From: CAYPNP01 sp964412195
GTDB taxonomy: Bacteria; Acidobacteriota; JAAYUB01
Assembly (NCBI GenBank): GCA_964412195.1
Contig: CAYPNP010000001.1
Span: 310,001-374,000, forward strand
Length of the DNA stretch: 64,000 nucleotides
Direction: 5' to 3'
Positions 50,415 to 57,908 of the stretch are shown piece after piece. The position numbers and the translations under genes are program-made. The notes under the pieces were generated by a model. That model saw nothing but the letters and a program-made list of their open reading frames with translations. It was not told the DNA's origin and did no database searches. Each line of letters starts with the position of its first letter. The stretch's first letter is position 1.

Positions 50415-51324
50415 ATGGGTCTTCCGGGTCGTCGGGCGGCCGGGTCCGCCAGCGCCGATGGCCCCAGAGCCACCGCTCGGGCCAGCGGCGGACCGCCGCC
50501 TCGATGGCGCCGGTGAACCGGGCGGTGTTGTCCAGGACGTCGGCGGCGAAGTCGCCCGAACGGCGGACCGCCAGGGCGGGCTGCAGGTGAATGACGTAGG
50601 GGACGGGGCCGCCGGGCTCCGGCACCAGGAACACCGGGATGACCGCGGCGTTTCCGCGCAGGGCCAGGACCGCGGGAGCGGCGGACGTGCAGGCCCGGCG
50701 GCCGAAGAAATCGACGAAGACGCCGTCCTGCGGCTGGACGTTCTGGTCGGCCAGGATCCCCACGTCTCCGCCGCGGGAAAGGGCGCGGAGCACCCGGCGG
50801 AGCGCCTCGCGCTTCGGGACCGGCGTGTTCCCGGACAGGCTGCGGCGCCGGAGCAGCCACTCGTCCAGGCGGGGCTGGCCCAGCGGGCGGTAGATGAAGT
50901 GGAGCGGCCCGCGGAGGACGCCATGGCTGAAAGCCATCAGTTCCCAGCCGCCCAGGTGGGCGGTCAGGAAGATCACCGGCCGGTTTTCGGCTTTGAAGCG
51001 GAGATACTCCCCGGAATTCTCGTAGCGCACCAGCCGGGCGAGGCGCTCCCGGGACAGCCAGCGGGGGAATCGGCTGACGTGGACAAGCAGTTCGCCCATG
51101 TTCTCGCAGGAGCCCCGGGCGAGGCGGACCCGTTCCTCCGGGGAGAGGCCGGGGAAGGCGATCGCCAGGTTGACGGCCGCGATGGCGCGGTGCCGGCGGT
51201 CCAGGCGGAAGGCCGCGCGGCCGGCCGCCCGGGCGAAGGCCAGGGCGAGGCGGAGGGGCAGCGCGGCCGCGAATCCCACCACGGACCGGGCCGCTCCATA
51301 CGCCAACAGATCGCCTGCAGACAT
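50401..51324 (-). CDS. Lipid A biosynthesis acyltransferase (LpxL/HtrB-like)
   Basis: 307 residues of the lysophospholipid acyltransferase-like LpxL family. The catalytic HxxxxE motif is in LTAHLGGWELMAF, and DQNVQPQDGVFVDFFGR follows at the expected distance. An N-terminal hydrophobic helix (VVGFAAALPLRLALAFARAA) anchors it to the inner membrane. It adds a secondary acyl chain to lipid A precursors, which supports a Gram-negative envelope with lipopolysaccharide. The stop overlaps the sigma factor start, linking envelope lipid synthesis with the stress sigma factor. Confidence 0.87.
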   Translation of the reverse strand: MSAGDLLAYGAARSVVGFAAALPLRLALAFARAAGRAAFRLDRRHRAIAAVNLAIAFPGLSPEERVRLARGSCENMGELLVHVSRFPRWLSRERLARLVRYENSGEYLRFKAENRPVIFLTAHLGGWELMAFSHGVLRGPLHFIYRPLGQPRLDEWLLRRRSLSGNTPVPKREALRRVLRALSRGGDVGILADQNVQPQDGVFVDFFGRRACTSAAPAVLALRGNAAVIPVFLVPEPGGPVPYVIHLQPALAVRRSGDFAADVLDNTARFTGAIEAAVRRWPERWLWGHRRWRTRPPDDPEDPYAGL

Positions 51325-51365
51325 GTCGACGCCACCTCGAAAAGCCTTCCCCGACGCGGGAATCC

Positions 51366-51392
51366 AATTGTCCCCGAGACAATTCTTTTTTT
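51366..51392 (+). terminator. Terminator-like hairpin upstream of rpsA
   Basis: AATTGTC (51366-51372) and GACAATT (51378-51384) with loop CCCGA, then C and seven T. It is oriented for plus-strand transcripts, yet no plus-strand gene lies upstream; the opposite strand carries lpxL-like. It may block antisense transcription through the acyltransferase from reaching rpsA, end a small RNA, or act as an attenuator if rpsA has a further upstream promoter. Confidence 0.65.
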
Positions 51393-51408
51393 CAACGAGA
51401 AAAAAGTC

Positions 51409-51437
51409 TTGTCAAAAGGAGGTGTTTTGGGTAAAGT
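51409..51437 (+). promoter_or_regulatory. Candidate rpsA promoter
   Basis: TTGTCA (51409-51414), 17 bases, TAAAGT (51432-51437). A start site near 51444 would leave a 33-base leader. Confidence 0.45.
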
Positions 51438-51480
51438 GGTCAGTCTTTCCCAAGGTCTTTATGTCGAGGTGTGCCGATGA
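51415..51480 (+). promoter_or_regulatory. Strong Shine-Dalgarno and possible leader peptide before rpsA
   Basis: AAAGGAGGTG at 51415-51424 is an almost ideal ribosome site but lies 52 bases before the rpsA ATG. Four bases after its GGAGG core a TTG (51427) opens a 17-codon frame, (M)GKVVSLSQGLYVEVCR, whose TGA overlaps the rpsA ATG as ATGA. Translation of this peptide would couple to rpsA. If the promoter at 51409-51437 is real, this site would not be transcribed from it. Confidence 0.3.
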
Positions 51481-53210
51481 ACGAGAACCAGTACCAAGAA
51501 CCGACCCAGCCCCAGGATGAGATCAAGCAGGAGGTAACGGAAGCCGGCCAGACGGTGGAGGCCGGACCGGTTGCATATAGCCCGGCCCAGCCGGCCGAAT
51601 CCCCGGCGACCGAGGCCCCGATCCCCGCGTCCGAAACCGGCGCGGTCCCGGCTGAGGCGGCCCCGGCCGATTCGGCCAACGAGTTTGAGCGCATGATGGA
51701 GGCCTACGGGCAGCAGATGCCCGACATCCAGATCCGGGATTTCGTCGACGGGCGGATCATCAAGATCACCGACAACGACGTCCTGGTGGACATCGGCACC
51801 CGGTGCGAGGGGATCTTCCCGGTCGAGGAGATCAAGGACGCCGAGGGCAAGCCGATGTTCGCCGAGGGCGACACCATCCGGGTGCAGATCCTGTCATCCA
51901 CGGCCAACGACTTCAACATCCGGCTCTCCTACCGGAACGCCCGGCAGCAGGACCTGATGCGGCAGCTGCGCAAGGCCTACCAGGAGGGCACGCCGGTGGC
52001 CGGCACCATCACCGAGTCCATCAAGGGCGGGATGAAGGTCAACATCGACGGGATCGAGGCGTTCCTGCCGGCCTCCCAGATCGACCTGCGCTACGTGGAA
52101 AAGACCGACGACTACGTCGGCCGGCGCGAGCAGTTCCGGATCATGAAGTTCTTCCCCAAGCAGAACAAGCTGGTCGTGTCCCGCCGGGTTCTCCTGCAGG
52201 AGGAGCGGGACAAGGTCAAGGGCGAGGTCTGGGGGCAGCTCGAGGTCGGCCGGACCATCCGCGGCAAGGTGACCCGGATCACCGGCTATGGCGTGTTCGT
52301 CGACATCGGCGGGATCGAGGGCCTGATCCACATCTCCAACCTGTCATGGGACAAGGTCAAGAAGCCGTCCGAGATCGTCAAGGTCGGCCAGGAGATCGAC
52401 ACCCAGGTCATCGAGCTGGATCCCGAGAAGGAACGCATCGGCCTGGGCCTGAAGCAGCTGGTTTCCGATCCCTGGCTTACGGTGGAGAACCGCTATCTGG
52501 TGGGCCAGAAAGTCTCCGGCGTCGTGGAGAAGCTCGAGTCCTTCGGGGCCTTCGTGAAGATGGAACCGGGCGTGACCGCCCTGATCCCAATCTCCGAGAT
52601 GAGCTGGACGAAGCGCGTGAACCATCCCTCCGAGCTGCTGAAGGTCGGCGACGGCGTGGACACCATCATCCTGCGCGTGGACCCGGCGGAACGGAAGATT
52701 TCCCTCTCGTTGAAACAGGTGGGGCCGTCCCCCTTCACCCGCTTCACCGAAGAGCACCAGGTCGGCGACATCCTCGAGGGCGAAGTGACCAACGTCATGG
52801 GCTATGGCGCCTTCATCCGCCTGAGCGACCAGGTGGAGGGATTGCTGCATATCTCCGAGCTGTCCTGGGCCCCGGTGCGCAACATCGACGAGGCCGTCCA
52901 GAAGGGCAGCAAGGTCATGGTGAAAATCCTCAACATCAATCCCGAGACCGAGAAAATCTCCCTCAGCGCACGCCTGGGCGAACCCCCGGCCCGGGAAGAC
53001 GGCGGCGTGGACCCGCGGGCCCAGTTCGACCGCCCTCCCCGCTCCGACGCCCGTCCCCGCCGCGAGGGCGGCCGCCGTCCGCCGCGCCGGGAGGGCGATC
53101 CCGAGGAGCAGCGGTACATCCTCCGCGACGCCCCCACCTCCGCCACCAAGCTGGGCGAGCTCTTCCCGCAGGAGCTGCTCGACAAGATGAAGTCGCGCAA
53201 GACGGAGTGA
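51477..53210 (+). CDS. rpsA: Ribosomal protein S1
   Basis: 577 residues. After an acidic, Pro/Ala-rich N-terminus of about 75 residues come five S1 RNA-binding domains; clear ones start FVDGRIIKITDNDVLVDIG, VGRTIRGKVTRITGYGVFVD, LVGQKVSGVVEKLESFGAFV and VGDILEGEVTNVMGYGAFIR. The second domain is divergent (GTITESIKGGMKVNIDGIEA), as in S1 proteins generally. A basic Arg-rich tail (about 505-545) ends the protein. It brings mRNA to the 30S subunit. GAGGTG five bases before ATG 51477 is an acceptable ribosome site. A strong terminator follows. Confidence 0.93.
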   Translation: MNENQYQEPTQPQDEIKQEVTEAGQTVEAGPVAYSPAQPAESPATEAPIPASETGAVPAEAAPADSANEFERMMEAYGQQMPDIQIRDFVDGRIIKITDNDVLVDIGTRCEGIFPVEEIKDAEGKPMFAEGDTIRVQILSSTANDFNIRLSYRNARQQDLMRQLRKAYQEGTPVAGTITESIKGGMKVNIDGIEAFLPASQIDLRYVEKTDDYVGRREQFRIMKFFPKQNKLVVSRRVLLQEERDKVKGEVWGQLEVGRTIRGKVTRITGYGVFVDIGGIEGLIHISNLSWDKVKKPSEIVKVGQEIDTQVIELDPEKERIGLGLKQLVSDPWLTVENRYLVGQKVSGVVEKLESFGAFVKMEPGVTALIPISEMSWTKRVNHPSELLKVGDGVDTIILRVDPAERKISLSLKQVGPSPFTRFTEEHQVGDILEGEVTNVMGYGAFIRLSDQVEGLLHISELSWAPVRNIDEAVQKGSKVMVKILNINPETEKISLSARLGEPPAREDGGVDPRAQFDRPPRSDARPRREGGRRPPRREGDPEEQRYILRDAPTSATKLGELFPQELLDKMKSRKTE

Positions 53211-53241
53211 TCCGCAGGCGGAGATCTCCCCCATTTTACCC

Positions 53242-53277
53242 ACGCGGCGGCCCCCTCCGGGCCGCCGCGTTGTTTTT
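53242..53277 (+). terminator. Intrinsic terminator of rpsA
   Basis: ACGCGGCGGCCC (53242-53253) and GGGCCGCCGCGT (53259-53270) make a perfect 12-bp stem with loop CCTCC, followed by TGTTTTT. It starts 31 bases after the stop codon. Confidence 0.92.
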
Positions 53278-53321
53278 CGGGGCGCGGCCCCGGCGCCCAG
53301 GTGTCTCCGGGCACATTTCCA

Positions 53322-53350
53322 TTGCACGGGCCGGGAGAGGTTGCTACAAT
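53322..53350 (+). promoter_or_regulatory. Strong promoter before the PilZ gene
   Basis: TTGCAC (53322-53327), 17 bases, TACAAT (53345-53350) with the extended motif TGC directly before it. The leader would be about 27 bases, and no good Shine-Dalgarno is seen. Confidence 0.7.
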
Positions 53351-53383
53351 ACAGTCTAATTTCCGGGACAACCCCCTGAGCGC

Positions 53384-54148
53384 ATGAGGACCAAGGCCAA
53401 ACCGAAACCGACCGCCCCGTCCCAGCATCCCGATCCGCCCGCACCGGCGGAAGGGGAGGGCGTCCGCGTCCCGCGCTGCATCTACCTCAACCTCGACGTC
53501 CGGTCCATCGAGTTCGACGAGACGGACCTGGAGGTCCACCGGGCCGCCAGCGTCGATGAGGTCCAGGCGCTCCTGAAGAAATGGGACTTCCGCAACTGCT
53601 GCGTCCTCGTCGGCGTATCGCGCAACCTCATGACCAACTACCTGGCGGTCGCGGCGCTCTTCTTTCGGGACGAGCGGGCCGAGGTCCCGGTCATCCTGGT
53701 CACCCATGCCGCCAACAAAATCGCGGACTACAAGGCGTTCCTGTTCGGCAAGAAGCCGTATCCATTCCGCCGGATCGACCGTCAGGCCATCCGGAGCATG
53801 ATCGAGGTGCAGACCTACAACCTCCGCTCCTTCCAGCGGATCCCGGTGGAGTTCGTGGCGTTCGCCGATCCCGGGGAGGGGGAGCAGGTCCCGGTCGTCT
53901 GCAAGAACATCAGCTGGGGAGGAACCTACTTCGAGACCCGCGAGGAGCTGGATTTTTGCCGTTTCACCCTCGTGCTGCGCTCGCACCTCCACACCATCGA
54001 GATCCCCTGCCGGATCCAGCGCCGCCAGCACATCGCCACCCCGCCGCCGCGCTACGGCTACGGGGTGGAGTTCCTGATGCCGCTCCCGCTGAGCCTGATC
54101 CACTACATGTACGCCAAGTACCTGAAGGACCAGGGGGAATCGGTTTGA
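53384..54148 (+). CDS. PilZ protein with N-terminal REC-like domain
   Basis: 254 residues. After a Pro-rich start, residues 30-130 form an alpha/beta region reminiscent of a receiver fold (CIYLNLDVRSIEFDETDLEV, VPVILVTHAANKIADYKAF) but the usual phosphoacceptor Asp pattern is not convincing. The C-terminal half is a PilZ domain with RSFQR (RxxxR) and NISWGG (NxSxxG), followed by IPCRIQRRQH and YGYGVEF. It should bind c-di-GMP in the cytoplasm. The next gene encodes a c-di-GMP phosphodiesterase-type receptor, so the two may act in one pathway. The ATG lacks a clear ribosome site. Confidence 0.82.
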   Translation: MRTKAKPKPTAPSQHPDPPAPAEGEGVRVPRCIYLNLDVRSIEFDETDLEVHRAASVDEVQALLKKWDFRNCCVLVGVSRNLMTNYLAVAALFFRDERAEVPVILVTHAANKIADYKAFLFGKKPYPFRRIDRQAIRSMIEVQTYNLRSFQRIPVEFVAFADPGEGEQVPVVCKNISWGGTYFETREELDFCRFTLVLRSHLHTIEIPCRIQRRQHIATPPPRYGYGVEFLMPLPLSLIHYMYAKYLKDQGESV

Positions 54149-54196
54149 CGCGGATGCCGGGAGTCCGCGATCGGGCTGTCTGGGCTCGGGGGAGTA

Positions 54197-54205
54197 TGGT
54201 ATACT
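54197..54205 (+). promoter_or_regulatory. Extended -10 before the HD-GYP receptor gene
   Basis: TGGTATACT about 44 bases before the ATG. No clear -35. Confidence 0.5.
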
Positions 54206-54248
54206 GGGCACGAATTCGTCGCCTGCACCTTCCGAATTGAGTCGGAGC

Positions 54249-56015
54249 ATGTTCTGGAACCGCTCGAAGCGAAGAGGCAAGATCGTCAACCTGCTGGTGG
54301 TCACGATGCTGATCGTCGGGACCATCCCCCTCATCATCAGCGGGTACAACCTCATCTCCTACAACAAGGGCATCCTGACGACCGACCAGCAGCTGCTGCA
54401 CCTGCAGATCTGCAAGTCCACCGCCGACGAGATTTCCCTGTTTCTGCAATCCTGCCTCAACACCGTCACGCCGCTGGTGTCGACCCTCGAGCTGGGCTTC
54501 AACCCGGCCGACCCGAAGAACGTCTTCTACGACAGCAAGACGCGGGAGCTGCTCAACTCGCTGTTCCAGTCCAACAACCAGATCCTGAACATCCGCGCAC
54601 TTTACCTGGACAGGCGGGGCGTCCAGGCCGGGTACCGGATCCGCGAGGATTCGGAGCTGGCCGACGAGATGAGCGCCGTCCTCGACCAGTGCCTGAAAAG
54701 CCAGTACACGTACATCTCCCGGCCCTACTACTCGGAGGATTTCAACCAGATCGTTTTCGTCATCGGGCGCACCCTGCTGGTGAACAACAAGGTCCAGGGC
54801 GTCATCACGGTGGTCTTCAGCATGAGCAGCGTGTACAAGACCATCCAGCGCGTCTCGATGTCCCGCAACACCGCCTTCCTCGTGGACAGCAAGGGGACCA
54901 TCATCCTTCACCCGGAGATCCGGGTCATCCGAAGCCACATCAGCATCGCGAAGAGCTCCATCTTCCAGGAACTGAAGAGCCTGCGCAGCCACGCCATCTC
55001 CACCATCCCCTTCACCGACACCACCGGCGGCGAGGCGGTCAAGATGATCGGCACGGTGTACATGATCCCGGAGTCGGACGTGGGCTGGGGGATCGTCGTC
55101 CAGACGCCGGAGGACGTGGCCAACGTCGTCGTCCAGAACATGCAGCGTCAGACGGTGTACTGGATCCTGCTCTCCATCATCCTCGCGCTGCTCATGAGCT
55201 ACCTGTTCTCCCAGCGGATCAGCATCCCGATCCAGATGCTCACCGGCAAGACCCTCTCCATCACCGAGGGCAACTTCAGCGAGCGGGTGGACATCCGCTC
55301 CAACAACGAGCTGGGCATCCTCGCCGACAACTTCAACATGATGGCGGAGTGGATCGAGAACTACATTGAGCGGCTGAAGCAGGCAGCCGAGGAAAACCGG
55401 CAGCTCTTCCTGGGGATCATCCGCTCGCTGGCGGCGGCCATCGACGCCAAGGACCCTTACACCCGCGGCCACTCCGAGCGGGTGACCCGCTACTCGGAGC
55501 TGATCGCCCAGCAACTCGGCCTCAGTTCGGAGGAAATCGAGAAGATCCAGATTGCCGCCCTCCTGCACGACGTGGGCAAGATCGGGATCTCCGACGCCAT
55601 CCTCCAGAAGCCCAGCCTGCTGACCGATGACGAGTTTGCCGTGATGAAGCAGCACCCGGAGCTGGGCGGCAACATCATGAGCCAGATCCAGCAGCTCGAG
55701 GCCATCATCCCGGGTATGCGGTACCACCATGAGTCTCTGGATGGGACGGGGTACCCGCGGGGGCTCAAGGGGGAGCAGATCCCCCTGGCGGCCCGCATCA
55801 TCGGCGTGGCCGACGCCTTCGACGCCATGACCACGGAGCGGCCCTACCAGAAGCCCTTCACCGCCCAGGCGGCGCTTGAGAAGATCCGCGGCATGGCCGG
55901 GCGGAAGTTCGACGAGAAGGTGGTGGACGCGCTGGTCAAGGCGTACTTGGGAGGGTCCGTCCAGCCGCCCCCGCCCGGCGAAGTCAGCCAGCCCAAATTT
56001 GTGCAGACTCATTGA
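54249..56015 (+). CDS. Membrane receptor with Cache, HAMP and HD-GYP domains
   Basis: 588 residues. TM1 (IVNLLVVTMLIVGTIPLIIS) is followed by a periplasmic dCache-like ligand domain of about 265 residues (YLDRRGVQAGYRI, FLVDSKGTIILHPE), TM2 (TVYWILLSIILALLMSYLF), a HAMP domain (RISIPIQMLTGKTLSITEG) and a full HD-GYP domain: HSERVTRYSELIA, LLHDVGKIGISDAIL, YHHESLDGTGYPRGLKG. It should hydrolyse c-di-GMP under control of an external ligand. ATG at 54249 gives a normal N-terminus though its ribosome site GGAG is very close; an upstream in-frame TTG at 54237 is possible. Two bases separate its stop from the roadblock gene. Confidence 0.91.
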   Translation: MFWNRSKRRGKIVNLLVVTMLIVGTIPLIISGYNLISYNKGILTTDQQLLHLQICKSTADEISLFLQSCLNTVTPLVSTLELGFNPADPKNVFYDSKTRELLNSLFQSNNQILNIRALYLDRRGVQAGYRIREDSELADEMSAVLDQCLKSQYTYISRPYYSEDFNQIVFVIGRTLLVNNKVQGVITVVFSMSSVYKTIQRVSMSRNTAFLVDSKGTIILHPEIRVIRSHISIAKSSIFQELKSLRSHAISTIPFTDTTGGEAVKMIGTVYMIPESDVGWGIVVQTPEDVANVVVQNMQRQTVYWILLSIILALLMSYLFSQRISIPIQMLTGKTLSITEGNFSERVDIRSNNELGILADNFNMMAEWIENYIERLKQAAEENRQLFLGIIRSLAAAIDAKDPYTRGHSERVTRYSELIAQQLGLSSEEIEKIQIAALLHDVGKIGISDAILQKPSLLTDDEFAVMKQHPELGGNIMSQIQQLEAIIPGMRYHHESLDGTGYPRGLKGEQIPLAARIIGVADAFDAMTTERPYQKPFTAQAALEKIRGMAGRKFDEKVVDALVKAYLGGSVQPPPPGEVSQPKFVQTH

Positions 56016-56017
56016 CG

Positions 56018-56377
56018 ATGCCATTTTCCAAGATCCTCAACCAGATGGTCGAGTCCGTGGAGGGAGCCCAGGGGGCCATCTTCCTGGACGGGGATTGCGA
56101 GTACGTCCAGTACTCCGGCCACATCGACTCGTTCCGGCACAAGCTGATGGGGGCCTACCAGGGCATCCTGATCGGCCTGATCCGGAAGTCCATCGCCAAG
56201 CTGCGGGTGAGCGGCCTCGACAAGATCGTCACCGAGTACGAGAGCGCCAAGTTCATCACCAAGAACCTCCGGGGGGACTACTTCATGGTCCTGGTGCTGG
56301 ACAGCAGCGGGAACGTCGGGCAGGGCATCCGGGAGGTGGACCGCACGGCCGAACGGATCAACGAGGAGATCGCCTGA
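56018..56377 (+). CDS. Roadblock/LC7-like protein
   Basis: 119 residues with the roadblock/LC7 fold pattern: a helix (FSKILNQMVESVEGAQGAIF), strand, a central helix and two strands (YFMVLVLDSSGNVGQGIREV). Such proteins regulate small GTPases or polarity modules in bacteria, for example MglB. No MglA-like GTPase gene is in the window. It begins two bases after the HD-GYP receptor and has no own ribosome site, so translation is probably coupled; a shared pathway is plausible. coaX follows 15 bases downstream. Confidence 0.72.
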   Translation: MPFSKILNQMVESVEGAQGAIFLDGDCEYVQYSGHIDSFRHKLMGAYQGILIGLIRKSIAKLRVSGLDKIVTEYESAKFITKNLRGDYFMVLVLDSSGNVGQGIREVDRTAERINEEIA

Positions 56378-56392
56378 GGGGAGGGGCGCGCG

Positions 56393-57163
56393 GTGCTGCT
56401 GGCCATCGACATTGGCAATACCAACATCACGTGCGGGGTGTTCCGCGGGGAGGCGCTCGCGGCGCAGTGGCGGCTGGCCACCCGCGCGGACCGCACCGCA
56501 GACGAGTACGGCCTCGACTGTTTGCAACTGTGCCGGCACCGCGGCCTGGAGCCGGGGGCGATCCGGGAGGTGGCGGTGACATCGGTGGTGCCGCCGCTGG
56601 ACGCGGTGGTCGACCGGATGTGCAGGGCGTACTTTCAACGGGAGCCGCTCTTCGTGAACGCCGCCAACCAGCGGATCCTCCGGGTCGATTACCGGCCGCC
56701 GGCGGACGCCGGAGCGGATCGGATCGTGAACGCGGCCGGCGCCTACCGGAAACACGGCGGTCCGCTGGTGGTCCTGGATTTCGGGACCGCCACCACCCTG
56801 GACGCCGTGAGCCGGGACGGGGTCTTTTTGGGCGGGGCGATCGCCCCGGGCATCCATCTGGCGGCGGAGGTGCTGGCCTCCCGCACCGCCCGACTGCCCC
56901 GGGTTCCCTTCGCCCGGCCTCCCCAGCCCATCGGCCGTTCGACGCTGGAGGGCATCCAGTCGGGACTGTACTACGGTCACCTCTTCCTGGTGGAGGGGCT
57001 GGTGGGATTGTTCAAGGAAAGCCTGGGCCCCGGGACCCGCGTGATCGCCACGGGCGGCCTGGCCGACGCACTCAGCGGGGACCCGCCGTGGCTCGACGCC
57101 CGGGAGCCGGACTTGACCCTGGAGGGTTTGTACTATATATATCGTAGTATTGTCGATGAGTAA
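56393..57163 (+). CDS. coaX: Type III pantothenate kinase
   Basis: 256 residues, the normal length for CoaX. The ASKHA-fold motifs are present: DIGNTN near the start (phosphate loop), RVDYRPPADAGADRIVNAAG (substrate and dimer region) and VVLDFGTATTLDAV (ATP site), GGAIAPGIHLAAEVL and ATGGLADA. It phosphorylates pantothenate in the first step of coenzyme A synthesis. The start is GTG, preceded by a GGGGAGG stretch. The last codons (TAC TAT ATA TAT CGT AGT ATT) are strikingly AT-rich for this genome. Its end overlaps the next gene by eight bases. Confidence 0.95.
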   Translation: MLLAIDIGNTNITCGVFRGEALAAQWRLATRADRTADEYGLDCLQLCRHRGLEPGAIREVAVTSVVPPLDAVVDRMCRAYFQREPLFVNAANQRILRVDYRPPADAGADRIVNAAGAYRKHGGPLVVLDFGTATTLDAVSRDGVFLGGAIAPGIHLAAEVLASRTARLPRVPFARPPQPIGRSTLEGIQSGLYYGHLFLVEGLVGLFKESLGPGTRVIATGGLADALSGDPPWLDAREPDLTLEGLYYIYRSIVDE

Positions 57164-57908
57164 TCCTTTCAATTATTTCAACTATTTCACCGAGATTGAG
57201 GACCACTTCGTGCGCAAGCGCGGGAAGCACATCCTCCTGTCGCCGCTCGACTGGACCCTGATCGAAACCTGGCAGCAGATGGGGATCCCGCTGCACGTGG
57301 CCCTGCGCGGGATCGACCGGGCCATGGACCTGTTTGCGGCCCGGCAGCTCCGGAACCGCTTCGTCAACACGCTGTTCTTCTGCAACCAGGCCGTCCTGGA
57401 GGAGCACGAGGCCCACTTGGCGAGCCTGGAGGGGATGGCTGCGGCGGCCCCGCCGGCGAAGGCGGAGGAGGGCGCGGCACCGGCGGCAATGGCTCCTCCC
57501 GCCGCAGCGCGGGCCGGGCTCCAGCTGTTCCTGGACCGCCGGCGTGCGGAGATGGAGCGCCTCGCGGAGAGGCACCCCGGAAGCCCCGTGGCGGAGGCCG
57601 CCGGGCGTGTGACCGCGCGCCTCGACGCCCTCCGGCAGGAGTTGGACGCCGGCGCCCGGATCGACCCGGAGCGGCTGGAGGCCGACCTGGCGGCCATGGA
57701 CGAAGTGCTCGTGCCCGCCCTGGAGGCCGCCCTGCCCGAGGCAGAATGGAGGGCGCTGCGGGCGTCCTGCCAGGAGGAGCTGCGACACCACCGGCGCAAC
57801 CTGGCCAAGGAGATGTACGCCCGCATCCTGCGCAATTTCCAGAAAAAGAGGATCAAGGAGCACTTCGGGGTCTCGGACCTCTCCCTGCTGGACCTGCCAT
57901 GGACCTGA
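57156..57908 (+). CDS. Conserved-looking protein of unknown function
   Basis: 250 residues. The N-terminal 80 residues (NPFNYFNYFTEIEDHFVRKR, SPLDWTLIETWQQMGIPLHV) look like a compact helical domain, somewhat reminiscent of DnaD-like or replication-helper modules, but I cannot assign it. An Ala/Pro-rich linker (about 90-120) leads to a charged helical C-terminal half ending KKRIKEHFGVSDLSLLDLPW. It overlaps coaX by eight bases at its start and the methyltransferase gene by ten bases at its end, so it is translated with them. No signal peptide. The close coupling with coaX, an RNA methylase and comEC gives no clear functional hint. Confidence 0.72.
   Translation: MSNPFNYFNYFTEIEDHFVRKRGKHILLSPLDWTLIETWQQMGIPLHVALRGIDRAMDLFAARQLRNRFVNTLFFCNQAVLEEHEAHLASLEGMAAAAPPAKAEEGAAPAAMAPPAAARAGLQLFLDRRRAEMERLAERHPGSPVAEAAGRVTARLDALRQELDAGARIDPERLEADLAAMDEVLVPALEAALPEAEWRALRASCQEELRHHRRNLAKEMYARILRNFQKKRIKEHFGVSDLSLLDLPWT

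Noticed and set aside
51471..51476. GTG two codons upstream as the rpsA start
   Set aside because: The ATG at 51477 has a better-placed GAGGTG; the difference is two residues.
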